A DNA stretch of 64,000 bases from UBA5314 sp040217815 (GCA_040217815.1 JBEHWI010000015.1:17442-81441), one strand, 5' to 3'; positions 1 through 8,616 are shown, numbered from the stretch's first letter. Made by a program: numbers and translations. The notes: generated by a model from the letters alone, not told the origin.

Positions 1-507
1 AGCCACATCGACCGGGATGGCGCCGCCTTTTTCCTGGAGATAATCTTTAAAGGTCATTCCCTCCATGTACTGCATGACTAGATAGGCGGTGGCGTTAGCC
101 TGGAAGAAGTCTCTCACTCCCACAATCCCGGGATGGTCCATGAACTGGGCCAGGGCCCTTGCTTCGTCCAGGAATTTGTTCAACCCGTAAGTGAAATTGT
201 CTTGAGCCTCTCCAGTGCTGAAGGCAGTTACGGTCGTCTGCCCCATAACCCTGGTAGCCACACTCTGTGGCAGGTATTCTTTAACCGCCAGCTTAGAATT
301 TAAAATCAGGTCCCAACCCAAATAGGTAATGCCAAATCCGCCATAGCCCAGCACTTTTCCAAGTAAATAGCGCCCATTTAATATGGTACCGGGCGTTAAA
401 AACTGCGGCAATTCCGGAGGAGTACCTTCTACATACCCGCAATACGGACATACTTCTTCGGTCCCCTTATCATTCATACAACCCATACACAGGTGATTGG
501 TGTCCAT
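1..507 (-). CDS. Serine/threonine protein kinase with N-terminal zinc ribbon (3' end outside window)
   Basis: This reading frame runs off the left edge, so only the first 169 codons are visible. The protein opens with two CxxC pairs (CMGC near residue 8 and CPYC near residue 20), a short zinc ribbon. A kinase N-lobe follows: a glycine-rich loop (GYGGFGITY) and then VKEYLP, whose lysine should be the ATP-binding one. Further on, LVMQYMEG fits the hinge of Hanks-type kinases. The ATG is preceded by GGGGGAAG. Known of the family: bacterial eukaryotic-like kinases phosphorylate Ser/Thr and often carry sensory C-terminal domains. Here the catalytic loop and C-terminus are not in view, so substrate and membrane location cannot be judged. 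Confidence 0.85.
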   Translation of the reverse strand, partial: MDTNHLCMGCMNDKGTEEVCPYCGYVEGTPPELPQFLTPGTILNGRYLLGKVLGYGGFGITYLGWDLILNSKLAVKEYLPQSVATRVMGQTTVTAFSTGEAQDNFTYGLNKFLDEARALAQFMDHPGIVGVRDFFQANATAYLVMQYMEGMTFKDYLQEKGGAIPVDVA

Positions 508-793
508 TATATCTTCCCCCGCCCTGTCAATTGTTTCATAACCTGGACTTTAAGCGTGTTAAATGTAATCAGTTGCACATTCTTGCATGATTATCATTCG
601 CTAAATCAGAAGCTTTTTCCTCTCTTATATTATTGTTTTGCTTAAATTCATACTGGAAACGGCAACCATCCGGCCCTGGATTTGTAAGGTAAAGCCGGTC
701 AGGCCAGCTTTGATCCGGACAGAAATAATTGCGGTTCTTGTTAAAAACCAGATAATGCTACAGGGAGCTAAAAAGAACGAAATTACGGGCAGT

Positions 794-1627
794 TCAATCG
801 AGACTTATACGTCCCAGGCGTCCTTTGCGGAATTCTTGTAAGAGGAAATGAGCAGTTTTTTCTTCATCGGCGCTGCCTCCGGGGAGGCAAAATCTCTTTT
901 TCAAGGAAAAAGCCTGCAAAGCTGTGGCAGTATCCTGGGTTACGTTCAGGCCGCTCCTTTCTAAGAGTTCGGGCTCACCTTTCATTTTGAGTACCTCGAG
1001 CAGATAGCACGCCACCTCTACTTCGTTATAGGCGTTTTGCCCTACTATATCCAAAAGGGCAAGTTTTAAGCCCTGTTCCGGATTGTCGATCTTGGGCCAC
1101 ATCACGCCGGGAGTATCCAACAGTTCCATATCTGATTGGATTCTCACCCATTGTTTGCCCCTGGTTATTCCGGGGCGCGCGCCGGTTGCGGCCGTATTAC
1201 GACCCACGAGGCAGTTTAAAAAGGTAGATTTTCCGGTGTTGGGGACTCCAGCCACCATAACACGGGCCGGCCTTACCCGGCGCCCTTTGGCCAGCATTTC
1301 CCGGGACTTTGTTTGGTAGGCTGTCTTTAAGGCCTCAAGCAATGTCTTTTTGCCTTTACGGTGCAGCGAGTCCATGGCCAGGGCTAAAAATCCTTCTGCT
1401 CTAAGGCTCTCCAGGTATTGGCGGGTCAGGTTGGGAGCGGCCAGGTCGGATTTATTTAAAACCATCAAGACTGGTTTTTTGCCCACCATGTTCTCTAATT
1501 CCCGGTTGCGGCAGGAAAAAGGCGCCCGGGCGTCCAGAATAATGGCCACAATATCAACCAGTTTTAGGTTTTCGTTGATTTCCCGTTTGGCTCGAACCAT
1601 ATGCCCGGGATACCAGTTAATACTCAT
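794..1627 (-). CDS. rbgA: Ribosome biogenesis GTPase RbgA (YlqF)
   Basis: 277-residue circularly permuted GTPase. The motifs come in the permuted order: G4 NKSD at 58-61, G1 GVPNTGKST at 127-135, G2 PGIT near 152 and G3 DTPG at 171-174. A C-terminal helical domain follows. In Bacillus the family drives late assembly of the 50S subunit, including incorporation of L16. The ATG at 1627 has the ribosome binding site TGGAGGTACTAAA. It lies just downstream of rplS, separated by a terminator hairpin, so it may be made partly by readthrough or from its own weak promoter. Its position after trmD-rplS is classic Firmicute synteny. Confidence 0.95.
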   Translation of the reverse strand: MSINWYPGHMVRAKREINENLKLVDIVAIILDARAPFSCRNRELENMVGKKPVLMVLNKSDLAAPNLTRQYLESLRAEGFLALAMDSLHRKGKKTLLEALKTAYQTKSREMLAKGRRVRPARVMVAGVPNTGKSTFLNCLVGRNTAATGARPGITRGKQWVRIQSDMELLDTPGVMWPKIDNPEQGLKLALLDIVGQNAYNEVEVACYLLEVLKMKGEPELLERSGLNVTQDTATALQAFSLKKRFCLPGGSADEEKTAHFLLQEFRKGRLGRISLD

Positions 1628-1682
1628 TTTAGTACCTCCAATGACCCGCCTTTAAAGTTATTAAAATGGCCTGATAATAAAT

Positions 1683-1710
1683 AAGGAGAATACCTGATGG
1701 TATTCTCCTT
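1683..1710 (-). terminator. Rho-independent terminator after rplS
   Basis: A perfect 12-bp stem (AAGGAGAATACC with GGTATTCTCCTT) closes on a 4-base loop. On the minus strand it is followed by a T-rich run (ATTTATTATC). It sits between the rplS stop and rbgA and probably ends the ylxM-to-rplS transcript. Confidence 0.8.
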
Positions 1711-1727
1711 TCCCTACTTTTTGATTC

Positions 1728-2078
1728 TTAACGGCGGCCTTTTTCTTTAACCCTGGCCTTTTTACCCATTAAACCGCGCAGGTAGAACAGGCGAGCCCGG
1801 CGGACTTTACCTCTGCGGGTGACTTCCACCTTGGCGATTCTAGGAGAATGAATGGGAAAGGTTCTTTCAACCGCTACCCCGTAAGTAATCCTCCTCACCG
1901 TAAAGGTGCGGGATATCCCTTCTCCGCGTATCTTAAGAACCGTACCTTCGAAAACCTGAATTCTTTCCCGGGTTCCCTCAATAACCTTGACGTGCACTTT
2001 CACCGTGTCGCCAGGATTAAATCTGGGCAGGTCCTTGCGCACATATTCCTCTTCGATGGATCTGATAATATCTTGCAT
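1728..2078 (-). CDS. rplS: 50S ribosomal protein bL19
   Basis: 116-residue basic protein with the usual bL19 opening (MQDIIRSIEEEY), the SH3-like core including GDTVKVHVKV and the C-terminal basic run RRARLFYLRGL. bL19 sits at the 30S-50S interface. The ATG at 2078 was chosen over an in-frame start 33 bases upstream because AAGGAGG lies 8 bases before it and the family begins here. Last gene of the trmD cluster, ahead of a terminator. Confidence 0.97.
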   Translation of the reverse strand: MQDIIRSIEEEYVRKDLPRFNPGDTVKVHVKVIEGTRERIQVFEGTVLKIRGEGISRTFTVRRITYGVAVERTFPIHSPRIAKVEVTRRGKVRRARLFYLRGLMGKKARVKEKGRR

Positions 2079-2189
2079 CAATCCGACCTCCTTCCACAGA
2101 TGTTCATGCATCTATAATGCAGCGGACCATCCTTACTCACAGAACACAAATAATTATAGCATAGCAGCTATTTGCCGATCAAGAAAATA

Positions 2190-2786
2190 CTATCTTTCAA
2201 ACCAGGATTCACCCAGCAGGCGATCTAGAATAATGGCAGCCGCGCTGCGCACCGACAGGTGGTTGTATGTGCGCCCTGCTTCCAACGGTTCCAGAATAAA
2301 ATCGCAGCGGTTCATCAGCTCGGCCACCATACCCCATCCGGTACCAAAAAGGATCAAATAGGTAGCCTCATCTTCCCGGATCATCGCCTTGAGCCGGGCA
2401 TAGGACACGCTGTTGGGATAGAGTCGGGCATCGGTGGCTATCGTTTTTACCGCCCGGCCGGTTTCTGCCTTCAACTGGGCCACTGCTTCTTCCAAAGAAG
2501 GCACCAGCCGCAATCCTGAAAAAGCCTCGCGCCGGTCAGGATTATACACGCCTCCATATCCTTTCTGCCAGTAGGAGAGTATATCATTAACCAGCTGGCG
2601 CTGACTTTCCGAGGGATGAACGATAATGAACCCGTCCACATCATAGGTCCTGGAACTGCGGGCGATATCGTGCAGGTCCAGATTGGTAACCGAAGTGGTG
2701 ATCCGCTCCATGCGTTTGTTGTACATGGGACTGTGTAAAAGCGCTATGTATACTCTCGATTTTCTAACCGGGTTGTCGGGGTTCAA
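2190..2786 (-). CDS. SPOUT-type RNA methyltransferase (PF09936-like)
   Basis: About 198 residues beginning with VYIALLHSPMYNK and continuing with TTSVTNLDLHDIARSSRTY, the hallmark opening of a small family of predicted SAM-dependent RNA methyltransferases often encoded next to trmD in Clostridia and Thermotogae. The C-terminal half (LILFGTGWGM, then NHLSVRSAAAIILDRLL) matches the trefoil-knot cofactor region of SPOUT enzymes. The RNA target is not known to me. The likely start is the TTG at 2786, which has TGGAGG 9 bases upstream; a longer frame reaches 2825. The gene overlaps the end of trmD, implying co-translation. Confidence 0.8.
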   Translation of the reverse strand: MNPDNPVRKSRVYIALLHSPMYNKRMERITTSVTNLDLHDIARSSRTYDVDGFIIVHPSESQRQLVNDILSYWQKGYGGVYNPDRREAFSGLRLVPSLEEAVAQLKAETGRAVKTIATDARLYPNSVSYARLKAMIREDEATYLILFGTGWGMVAELMNRCDFILEPLEAGRTYNHLSVRSAAAIILDRLLGESWFER

Positions 2787-3498
2787 AGATAATTTCCTCC
2801 AGAAGTTTTCTTTCTTCCGCATCATAGTCTTTCAATAGCAACAGATCAGGACGCTTGAGCAAAGTGCGCAGAAGGCTCTGTTTCTTTCTCCAGCGCCGGA
2901 TATTCTCGTGATGCCCGGACAACAGGATTTCAGGCACCCCTCGGCCCAGGTACTCGGATGGCCGCGTATACTGAGGATATTCCAATAGCCTGCTGGCGAA
3001 GGATTCTTCTTCGGGCGACTGTTCACTACCCAAAACCCCGGGGATAAGCCGGGAAACCCCATCGACCAGAATCATAGCCGGCAGCTCACCGCCCGTCAAT
3101 ATATAGTCCCCTATGGATATTTCCTCATCGATAAGGTTCATAACGCGTTCGTCAATTCCTTCATAGTGGCCGCAGAGTAAAACAAGATGGCTTAATGATG
3201 AAAGCCGAATTAGTTTTTTCTGGGTAAGCGCCTGTCCCTGAGGAGAAAGGTAAATAATATGGGCATCAGTCTCCCTGAATCCTTTTAAGGCTCTCTCCAG
3301 GACATCGTATTTCATGACCATACCGGCACCGCCGCCATAGGGATAATCATCTACCTGCAGGTGTTTATTTTCAGCATAATCACGTATGTTGACCGTATTC
3401 AATTCAAGCAGGCCACCATCCCGGGCCCTTTTAATGATGCTGCAATTAAAGGGCGATATGAACATCTCCGGGAAAAGGGTAAGAATATCCACTCTCAT
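2764..3498 (-). CDS. trmD: tRNA (guanine37-N1)-methyltransferase TrmD
   Basis: 244-residue SPOUT methyltransferase that makes m1G37 in tRNAs reading CNN codons and so prevents frameshifting. Signature stretches are present: MRVDILTLFPEMF at the start, YGGGAGMVM near 76, LLCGHYEGIDERV, and the knot sequence SIGDYILTGGELPAM that binds SAM. Length and start are normal for the family. It lies between rimM and the second SPOUT gene, the standard order rpsP-rimM-trmD-rplS with one insertion. Confidence 0.97.
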   Translation of the reverse strand: MRVDILTLFPEMFISPFNCSIIKRARDGGLLELNTVNIRDYAENKHLQVDDYPYGGGAGMVMKYDVLERALKGFRETDAHIIYLSPQGQALTQKKLIRLSSLSHLVLLCGHYEGIDERVMNLIDEEISIGDYILTGGELPAMILVDGVSRLIPGVLGSEQSPEEESFASRLLEYPQYTRPSEYLGRGVPEILLSGHHENIRRWRKKQSLLRTLLKRPDLLLLKDYDAEERKLLEEIIFEPRQPG

Positions 3499-3529
3499 TT
3501 TCTTTACCGGCCTCCTTCAGCCGCATCAT

Positions 3530-4045
3530 TTAGTCCAGAAGACCGGGTAAAAGCTTGATCTGCATTTCCTTTTTCTCTAGGTCCACTTTTAGCACTACTT
3601 CCTTAATCGCGGGAATCAGTATTTCCCCATACTCTTCTGATTTTATTGAATAAACATCATTGGCCCCTGTTTCCAGTATATCCCGTAAAATGCCCAGGTA
3701 ACCAAGTTCCTGATCATAAACCGACAGGCCTTTTAACTGGAAATGATAGTAGCTGCCTTCCGGGAGGGGATATACTTCACTCTCCGGAACCATGAGATGC
3801 TGACCGCGCATGGCCTCGGCCTTTTCTCGCGAATCAATTCCCTGAAATTTTAAAAGAACGGTCTGGTTGGCAGTCCGGGTGTTTTCAATATTTATGAGGG
3901 TAGCGCCTCCCGGTCCGACCACGAAGACCTTTTCCATTTTGTTAAATCTCTCCGGAAAGTCGGTTAAGGGCGCAACCCTGACTTCACCGCGAAGCCCGTA
4001 GGCGCCTCTTATAATCCCTATGTTTACCAGGTCTTCATCATTCAT
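3530..4045 (-). CDS. rimM: 16S rRNA processing protein RimM
   Basis: RimM binds ribosomal protein S19 and assists maturation of the 30S head. The N-terminal beta-barrel starts with NIGIIRGAYGLRGEVRV and the C-terminal PRC-barrel half contains GAND and EILIPAIKEVV. The ATG at 4045 was preferred because AAGGTGGTG stands 6 bases upstream; an in-frame ATG at 4078 would add 11 residues but has a poorer ribosome binding site. With the chosen start the protein has 171 residues, typical of the family. Upstream lies a 166-bp gap to khpA in which I see no gene. Confidence 0.93.
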   Translation of the reverse strand: MNDEDLVNIGIIRGAYGLRGEVRVAPLTDFPERFNKMEKVFVVGPGGATLINIENTRTANQTVLLKFQGIDSREKAEAMRGQHLMVPESEVYPLPEGSYYHFQLKGLSVYDQELGYLGILRDILETGANDVYSIKSEEYGEILIPAIKEVVLKVDLEKKEMQIKLLPGLLD

Positions 4046-4211
4046 GTCAAACACCACCTTATCAGCCACCGTCGCCATAATAAAGCTTTCTTTAAATGCC
4101 TAACCCTGGGCCAAACGATAGCGGGGACCAACCGTCTGCCGCCCGGCAGTCAGGTCAAGCCCCCGCGTTTCAAGCGATGCCTCTAATAAATGATGCACGG
4201 CTCTTCTACAG

Positions 4212-4451
4212 CTATTTTTGGATCTCAACCGTGACGCGTTTTCCTTCTTTGGCTGCTGCGGCCTTGGTAATGGTCCGAATGGATTTGGCGATTTTGCCCT
4301 GTTTGCCAATAACCTTGCCCATATCGTCTGCTGCTACCGTGAGTTCCAGTACTATGGCCTTTTCTCCATTGGATTCCTTGACACTCACCTGGTCAGGATC
4401 ATCCACCAGGTTTTTGGCTATATACTCCAAAAGATCCTTCATATGTTTCAC
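4212..4451 (-). CDS. khpA: KH-domain RNA-binding protein KhpA (YlqC)
   Basis: 79-residue single KH domain with the GKQG loop (KVIGKQGKIAKSIRTI) and a preceding beta-strand region. Proteins of this family pair with KhpB/Jag and bind many RNAs, affecting cell division and envelope growth in Gram-positives. It sits 9 bases downstream of rpsP and before rimM, its usual place. Almost all of the protein is the KH fold, so no further domain is present. Confidence 0.93.
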   Translation of the reverse strand: MKHMKDLLEYIAKNLVDDPDQVSVKESNGEKAIVLELTVAADDMGKVIGKQGKIAKSIRTITKAAAAKEGKRVTVEIQK

Positions 4452-4460
4452 CCCCGTCCG

Positions 4461-4727
4461 CTATTTGCGGCTCTCAGCAAACTTGAACATAATGCCTTGC
4501 TTTTGCAGAATAGATTTGGCTGTATCGGTCGGTTTCGCTCCCTCAGCCAGCCATTTCAAGGCTTTTTCTTCATCGATTTTTATGGTTGCCGGGTCGGTGT
4601 TCGGATTATAGTATCCGATTTCCTCTATGAATCTTCCATCCCTGGGTGATCTGGCATCAGCCACCACCATTCTATAAAAGGGACTCTTTTTGGCACCCAT
4701 TCTTTTCAGCCTGATCTTTGTCGCCAC
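4461..4727 (-). CDS. rpsP: 30S ribosomal protein bS16
   Basis: 88 residues with the typical opening IRLKRMGAKKSPFYRMVVAD and SPRDGRFIEEIGYYNP. bS16 is an early 30S assembly protein. The start is preceded by AGGAGGTGAG. It is the third gene of the ylxM-ffh-rpsP operon. Confidence 0.98.
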   Translation of the reverse strand: MATKIRLKRMGAKKSPFYRMVVADARSPRDGRFIEEIGYYNPNTDPATIKIDEEKALKWLAEGAKPTDTAKSILQKQGIMFKFAESRK

Positions 4728-4799
4728 ATACTCACCTCCTAAATAGTATAGCCCGATGCTAGACCGGGATCTTTTATCAAATCCTGAAACCAGCCTGTA

Positions 4800-6149
4800 C
4801 TAGTTAAAGGGAAATTTGATCGGCGGAAATCCGCCCCGCTTGCCCTTTTTACCGCCCATATCCGCAAATTGCTTCATGAGCTTGCGGGATTCTTCAAACT
4901 GCTTGAGCAGTCGGTTTACGTCTTGAACCCGGTTTCCGCTTCCCCGGGCTATGCGTTTTTTCCGGCTGCCATTGATAATTGACGGGTTGGCCCGTTCTTG
5001 AGCGGTCATCGATTTAATGATCGCTTCTAGGCGCCCGATTTCTTTTTCATCGAAATCACCTTTGGCGGCCTTAATCTGTTTGCCTATTCCCGGGATCATT
5101 CCCAGAAGGTCTTCCAGGGGGCCCATATTGCGCACCTGCTGCATCTGGTCAAGGAAATCCTGCAGGGTAAATTCCTGCTGTCTGATCTTTCTTTCCATTT
5201 CCCGGGCTTTGCTTGCATCCATATTGGCCTGGGCCTTTTCCACCAGACTCAGTATATCGCCCATGCCTAAAATGCGGGAAGCCATACGTTCAGGGAAAAA
5301 GGTTTCCAAAGCGTCCAATTTTTCCCCCATGCCGACCAGCTTAATCGGACAGCCGGTAACCGCTTTTACCGACAGGGCCGCACCGCCCCGGGTATCGCCG
5401 TCCAGCTTGGTCAAAACCACACCGGTAAGGCCCAGTTGGGCGTTAAACGACTCCGCCACATTGACCGCATCCTGCCCGGTCATGGCGTCCACCACCAGCA
5501 GGATCTCATCAGGGTCTAAGGCGGTTTTAATATTACTCAACTCTTCCATTAACTGCTCATTGATATGGAGGCGGCCCGCAGTATCCAGAATAACTACATC
5601 GCGGTTGGTGCTGCGGGCGTGTTCAATGGAGGCCCGCGCTATGTCCACCGGGTTGCCCTGTCCCATGGAAAAAACCGGCGTGGAAGTCTGCTCGCCCAGC
5701 ACCTGGAGCTGTTTTATAGCAGCCGGACGGTATACATCACAGGCCACCATTAAGGGGCGGCGTCCCTGTTTGACCAGGTTTCTGCTCAGTTTGGCCACCG
5801 TAGTGGTTTTTCCGGCCCCCTGCAATCCCACCGCCATGATAATGGTCGGGGTCCGGGAAGACAAAACCAACTTGGTCTCCTGCCCCCCCATCAAAGCGGT
5901 CATTTCATCATAGACAATCTTGACAATCTGCTGCCCCGGGGTGAGACTGGCCAGTACCTCTTGCCCAACTGCCCGTTCACTTACCCGGGCTATAAAATCT
6001 TTGACCACCTTGAAGTTTACATCCGCCTCCAGCAAGGCGAGACGAACTTCGCGCATGGCTAGGCGCACATCTTCTTCATTTATTTTGCCTTTACCGCGCA
6101 GTTTTTTGAAAATATCCTGCAGTCTATCTGATAGGCCCTCAAATGCCAC
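4800..6149 (-). CDS. ffh: Signal recognition particle protein Ffh (SRP54)
   Basis: 449-residue SRP GTPase that binds signal sequences on nascent membrane and secreted proteins together with 4.5S/scRNA. The N domain covers about 1-90; the G domain has GLQGAGKTTT at 108-117, the DTAGR motif near 190 and TKLDGD near 248. The methionine-rich M domain follows from about 300, with the RNA-binding stretch GSRKKRIARGSG near 395. Translation follows ylxM at a 19-base gap. Length is normal. Confidence 0.98.
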   Translation of the reverse strand: MAFEGLSDRLQDIFKKLRGKGKINEEDVRLAMREVRLALLEADVNFKVVKDFIARVSERAVGQEVLASLTPGQQIVKIVYDEMTALMGGQETKLVLSSRTPTIIMAVGLQGAGKTTTVAKLSRNLVKQGRRPLMVACDVYRPAAIKQLQVLGEQTSTPVFSMGQGNPVDIARASIEHARSTNRDVVILDTAGRLHINEQLMEELSNIKTALDPDEILLVVDAMTGQDAVNVAESFNAQLGLTGVVLTKLDGDTRGGAALSVKAVTGCPIKLVGMGEKLDALETFFPERMASRILGMGDILSLVEKAQANMDASKAREMERKIRQQEFTLQDFLDQMQQVRNMGPLEDLLGMIPGIGKQIKAAKGDFDEKEIGRLEAIIKSMTAQERANPSIINGSRKKRIARGSGNRVQDVNRLLKQFEESRKLMKQFADMGGKKGKRGGFPPIKFPFN

Positions 6150-6168
6150 GCTATCGCTCCTTTATTCG

Positions 6169-6507
6169 TTAAACCCGTTCCTTTAGTTCTTCCAGCAAAG
6201 ATAGTGCCATATCCAGTTTATGGCGATCCACCTCTCCCGACAACAGCGCATAGATCTTCTGCCAGCGGGCCCGGTTGCTTAAAAATTTATCCATCAGACC
6301 CAGTCGCTGTTCGTAATCCTCTAGGGCCGCTTCCGAACGTCTCAACAGATCGTGAACAGCCTGCCGGCTTACATTTATACTACTGGCAATTTCGGCCAAG
6401 GACCAGTCGTCCTCATAATAGAGGTGAATGACTTCCTGCTGCCGGTCGGTCAATAAGGAACCATAAAAATCCTTGAGCATGATAACCCGGTCGACTTTTT
6501 CCAGCAT
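6169..6507 (-). CDS. ylxM: YlxM family DNA-binding protein, SRP-operon regulator
   Basis: 112-residue helix-turn-helix protein resembling sigma region 4: LLTDRQQEVIHLYYEDDWS followed by LAEIASSINVSRQAVHDLL. YlxM genes precede ffh in most Firmicutes and the product is thought to act on the SRP pathway. The ATG at 6507 was chosen because the upstream in-frame start at 6561 would lie in the -10 region of the operon promoter, and because AAAGGGGATG precedes 6507. First gene of the operon ylxM-ffh-rpsP. Confidence 0.92.
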   Translation of the reverse strand: MLEKVDRVIMLKDFYGSLLTDRQQEVIHLYYEDDWSLAEIASSINVSRQAVHDLLRRSEAALEDYEQRLGLMDKFLSNRARWQKIYALLSGEVDRHKLDMALSLLEELKERV

Positions 6508-6548
6508 TCGGCCATCCCCTTTGTAAAGGAAAAATACTTTACATAAAA

Positions 6549-6577
6549 ATTCTATCCGCATGGAATAGTGATGTCAA
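6549..6577 (-). promoter_or_regulatory. Sigma-A type promoter of the ylxM-ffh-rpsP operon
   Basis: On the minus strand TTGACA is followed after exactly 17 bases by TAGAAT. This is close to consensus and lies about 42 bases upstream of the chosen ylxM start. It explains why the longer ylxM frame is unlikely. Confidence 0.8.
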
Positions 6578-6595
6578 GGGAAGAAAATAAAATCC

Positions 6596-6624
6596 TTGGC
6601 CATTTCCCCGAAAGAAAGTAAACT
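6596..6624 (+). promoter_or_regulatory. Probable promoter of the degV-like gene
   Basis: TTGGCC and TAAACT are separated by 17 bases and stand 24 bases before the GTG start of degV. It is back to back with the ylxM promoter, giving a divergent control region of about 140 bp. Confidence 0.55.
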
Positions 6625-6648
6625 ATTGGTACAAGGAGGGAAACCAAA

Positions 6649-7494
6649 GTGAAAGAAAAAATCGCTTTGCTGGCTGACAGCGCCTGCGATCTACCCCGGG
6701 AGATCATAAATCGCTACGGCATCAAAATCCTGCCGCTCAAGGTTATCTACCGGGATCGGGAGTACAACGATCGGATCGATGTTGAACCCGATTATGTCTA
6801 TTCTCGTATGCCGGGCGAGATTCCTACTACATCGATGCCTTGCGCCCAGGAAATCAAAGACCTTTTTCACCGCATAGGGGAAGAAGGATTTACTCATGTC
6901 CTGGCGGTTCACATTTCAACCGGCCTCTCCGGGACCTGTGAAGCTGTGAAAATGATTGCGCGCGACATAGACCATCTCAGGATCAAAGTAGTGGACAGCA
7001 AGACCCTGTCCTTTGGCACCGGGTGGATGGTTTTAGATGCAGCCAGAAATATCGCCAACGGGTTGAGTTTTGAAAAAGTTCTGGATAAGTTGCACTCTAT
7101 TCAGCCCAAAGTTCAAGTATACTATATCCTGGAAACCCTGGAATACCTGCGTAAAGGCGGCCGGATAGGCCTGGTTGCCGGCATGCTGGGAAACCTCCTG
7201 GACATCAAACCAATTATTTCCGTAAACGACGAAGGCAAATATTTCACCTTTGCCAAAGCCCACGGCCGACGCAAATCCATTGACAAGCTTTATGATATCG
7301 TGGCGAAAACCGTGACCACCAAGCGCATCAACCTGGCGGTTTTGCACGGCGGTGCACTGGAAGAGCTCAATGCCCTGGTTGAAAAACTGAAAAAACTACC
7401 CAACATCAATGAGATTGTCTGTTCCGATATAAGCCCCGTCCTGGGAGTACATACCGGACCGGGCCTGGTGGGTGTCGCATTCCACGAAGTATAG
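6649..7494 (+). CDS. DegV family fatty-acid-binding protein
   Basis: 281 residues beginning with IALLADSACDLPREI, the DegV signature, followed by TTSMPCAQEI and the conserved STGLSGTCEA loop. The C-terminal EDD domain holds GPGLVGVAF. Family members bind a fatty acid; in some Gram-positives they serve as FakB partners of the fatty-acid kinase FakA. No fakA gene is in this window, so a role in lipid scavenging is inference. The start is GTG with AAGGAGGG 9 bases upstream. The gene is monocistronic and divergent from ylxM. Confidence 0.93.
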   Translation: MKEKIALLADSACDLPREIINRYGIKILPLKVIYRDREYNDRIDVEPDYVYSRMPGEIPTTSMPCAQEIKDLFHRIGEEGFTHVLAVHISTGLSGTCEAVKMIARDIDHLRIKVVDSKTLSFGTGWMVLDAARNIANGLSFEKVLDKLHSIQPKVQVYYILETLEYLRKGGRIGLVAGMLGNLLDIKPIISVNDEGKYFTFAKAHGRRKSIDKLYDIVAKTVTTKRINLAVLHGGALEELNALVEKLKKLPNINEIVCSDISPVLGVHTGPGLVGVAFHEV

Positions 7495-7654
7495 CATTGA
7501 ACCGAATTGTATAGAAAGGTAAGTGGTTAATAAATATCTGTCGGGATATATTTAAAAATGTAGGATAATAATCTTTCCCGCAGGCAGGATTCATCATATT
7601 TTAGGCCTGGAGCCGGTTTATAATGGTCTTACTTTAAACAGGAGGCCATTTTTA

Positions 7655-8200
7655 TTGAACAGCCCTCAAAAACTACCGGCCATCCGGGCCTTGTTTGTCC
7701 TTTTATACCTCTTTGCCGGCTTGCCTCAGGATAAAGCCGATGCCGCATCTGTTAAGCCTCTCAGCATGGCCCCTCCTAATGTTGGGCAAGCCTTCCAGCA
7801 GGTCCTGGTTGATTTTAATCTCTACCAACAGTTTCTTCAGGTAGAAGAAACGCCCGGGGGGCAGGTACTTTTAAACGCTCATAATCCCGATGAAGCGTCC
7901 TTCTTCCTAAGCCGTGGCTTTTGCAACGACCTAGCTGATGCTATATGTTCAAGTTTTACCTGGTATGATAGGGAACGGGGACGTCTTATGCTTATACCCT
8001 GTGATGGGCTGCCTATTATCGGGTCAGCTCAAAAGAACGGTGTCCTCTATTATATTGAAGGTAGAGATATGATTACTTTTCAATATCGTTTTGAAAATTG
8101 CTACCAGCCTAGAGACGCCTATCTTTATAGCGTAAGAACCCGCCTCCAGGAAGGATGGTGGAAAGTCGAAGCCCTGGAGCTTTTAGAGTTAAATCAATAA
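7655..8200 (+). CDS. Uncharacterised exported protein
   Basis: 181 residues; I do not recognise a family. The first 30 residues look like a signal peptide: a basic start, the hydrophobic stretch ALFVLLYLFAGL and a possible cleavage after ADA. The mature part is about 150 residues, has three cysteines (in RGFCND, DAICSS and LIPCDG) plus one near the C-terminus (FENCYQ), and a mixed aromatic character with a predicted beta-rich end (LYYIEGRDMITFQYRF). The start is TTG with AGGAGG 9 bases upstream. It is convergent with the DUF1232 gene, 17 bases away, with no clear terminator between them. A secreted or wall-associated role is inference only. Confidence 0.7.
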   Translation: MNSPQKLPAIRALFVLLYLFAGLPQDKADAASVKPLSMAPPNVGQAFQQVLVDFNLYQQFLQVEETPGGQVLLNAHNPDEASFFLSRGFCNDLADAICSSFTWYDRERGRLMLIPCDGLPIIGSAQKNGVLYYIEGRDMITFQYRFENCYQPRDAYLYSVRTRLQEGWWKVEALELLELNQ

Positions 8201-8217
8201 CGGTGCTTAATAAGCCT

Positions 8218-8616
8218 TTAACGGCCAGCCCTATACCAGGCAGTCAGCCCCTTAACTGCCAGACCGATTATCACCAGCCAAATGATCGCAATAAGTGCAG
8301 CCGCCCAGAGTCTGCCCCACCCCGATTGCCAGCTCTGTTCAGCTTCTAGACGGCACTCCTTCATTACTTCGTCGGGAATTCTTTTTAAAGCCAATCTCAA
8401 CAGCCAGGGAATGAGAATGAGATCATCAAGGTAGCCCAGAACGGGAATGAAGTCGGGAATAAGATCAATCGGGCTCACCGCCAGGGCCAAAGCCAAACCA
8501 GCCAAAGCCCGAGCCTGCCAGGGAGTCCCGGGATGACGACTTGCCAGATATATGGCATGTAGTTCTTTTTTTAGACGGGCAGCTTCGTTTCTCAAGATTT
8601 CTCTGTTAAAAAGCAT
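8218..8616 (-). CDS. DUF1232 (YkvA-like) small membrane protein
   Basis: 132 residues. The core AVSPIDLIPDFIPVLGYLDD is the DUF1232 signature, a hydrophobic hairpin with the motif SPIDLIPDFIP. A second membrane helix lies near the C-terminus (AAALIAIIWLVIIGLAV). The biochemical role of this family is unknown. The gene stands alone, convergent with the exported-protein gene. The 308 bp between it and the CoA-transferase gene hold no other protein gene. Confidence 0.85.
   Translation of the reverse strand: MLFNREILRNEAARLKKELHAIYLASRHPGTPWQARALAGLALALAVSPIDLIPDFIPVLGYLDDLILIPWLLRLALKRIPDEVMKECRLEAEQSWQSGWGRLWAAALIAIIWLVIIGLAVKGLTAWYRAGR

Noticed and set aside
506..530. TTGACA and TATAAT on the minus strand at the kinase start
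   Set aside because: The spacer is only 13 bases and the -10 overlaps the start codon, so it cannot serve this gene.
580..600. Fur-box-like half site (ATGATTATCATT)
   Set aside because: Only half of the usual 19-bp palindrome matches and no iron-related gene is adjacent.
638..841. 67-codon plus-strand open frame
   Set aside because: It overlaps the end of rbgA, has no ribosome binding site and no recognisable features.
4100..4309. 69-codon minus-strand frame overlapping khpA
   Set aside because: It is a shadow in another frame of the KH gene, with no own ribosome binding site.
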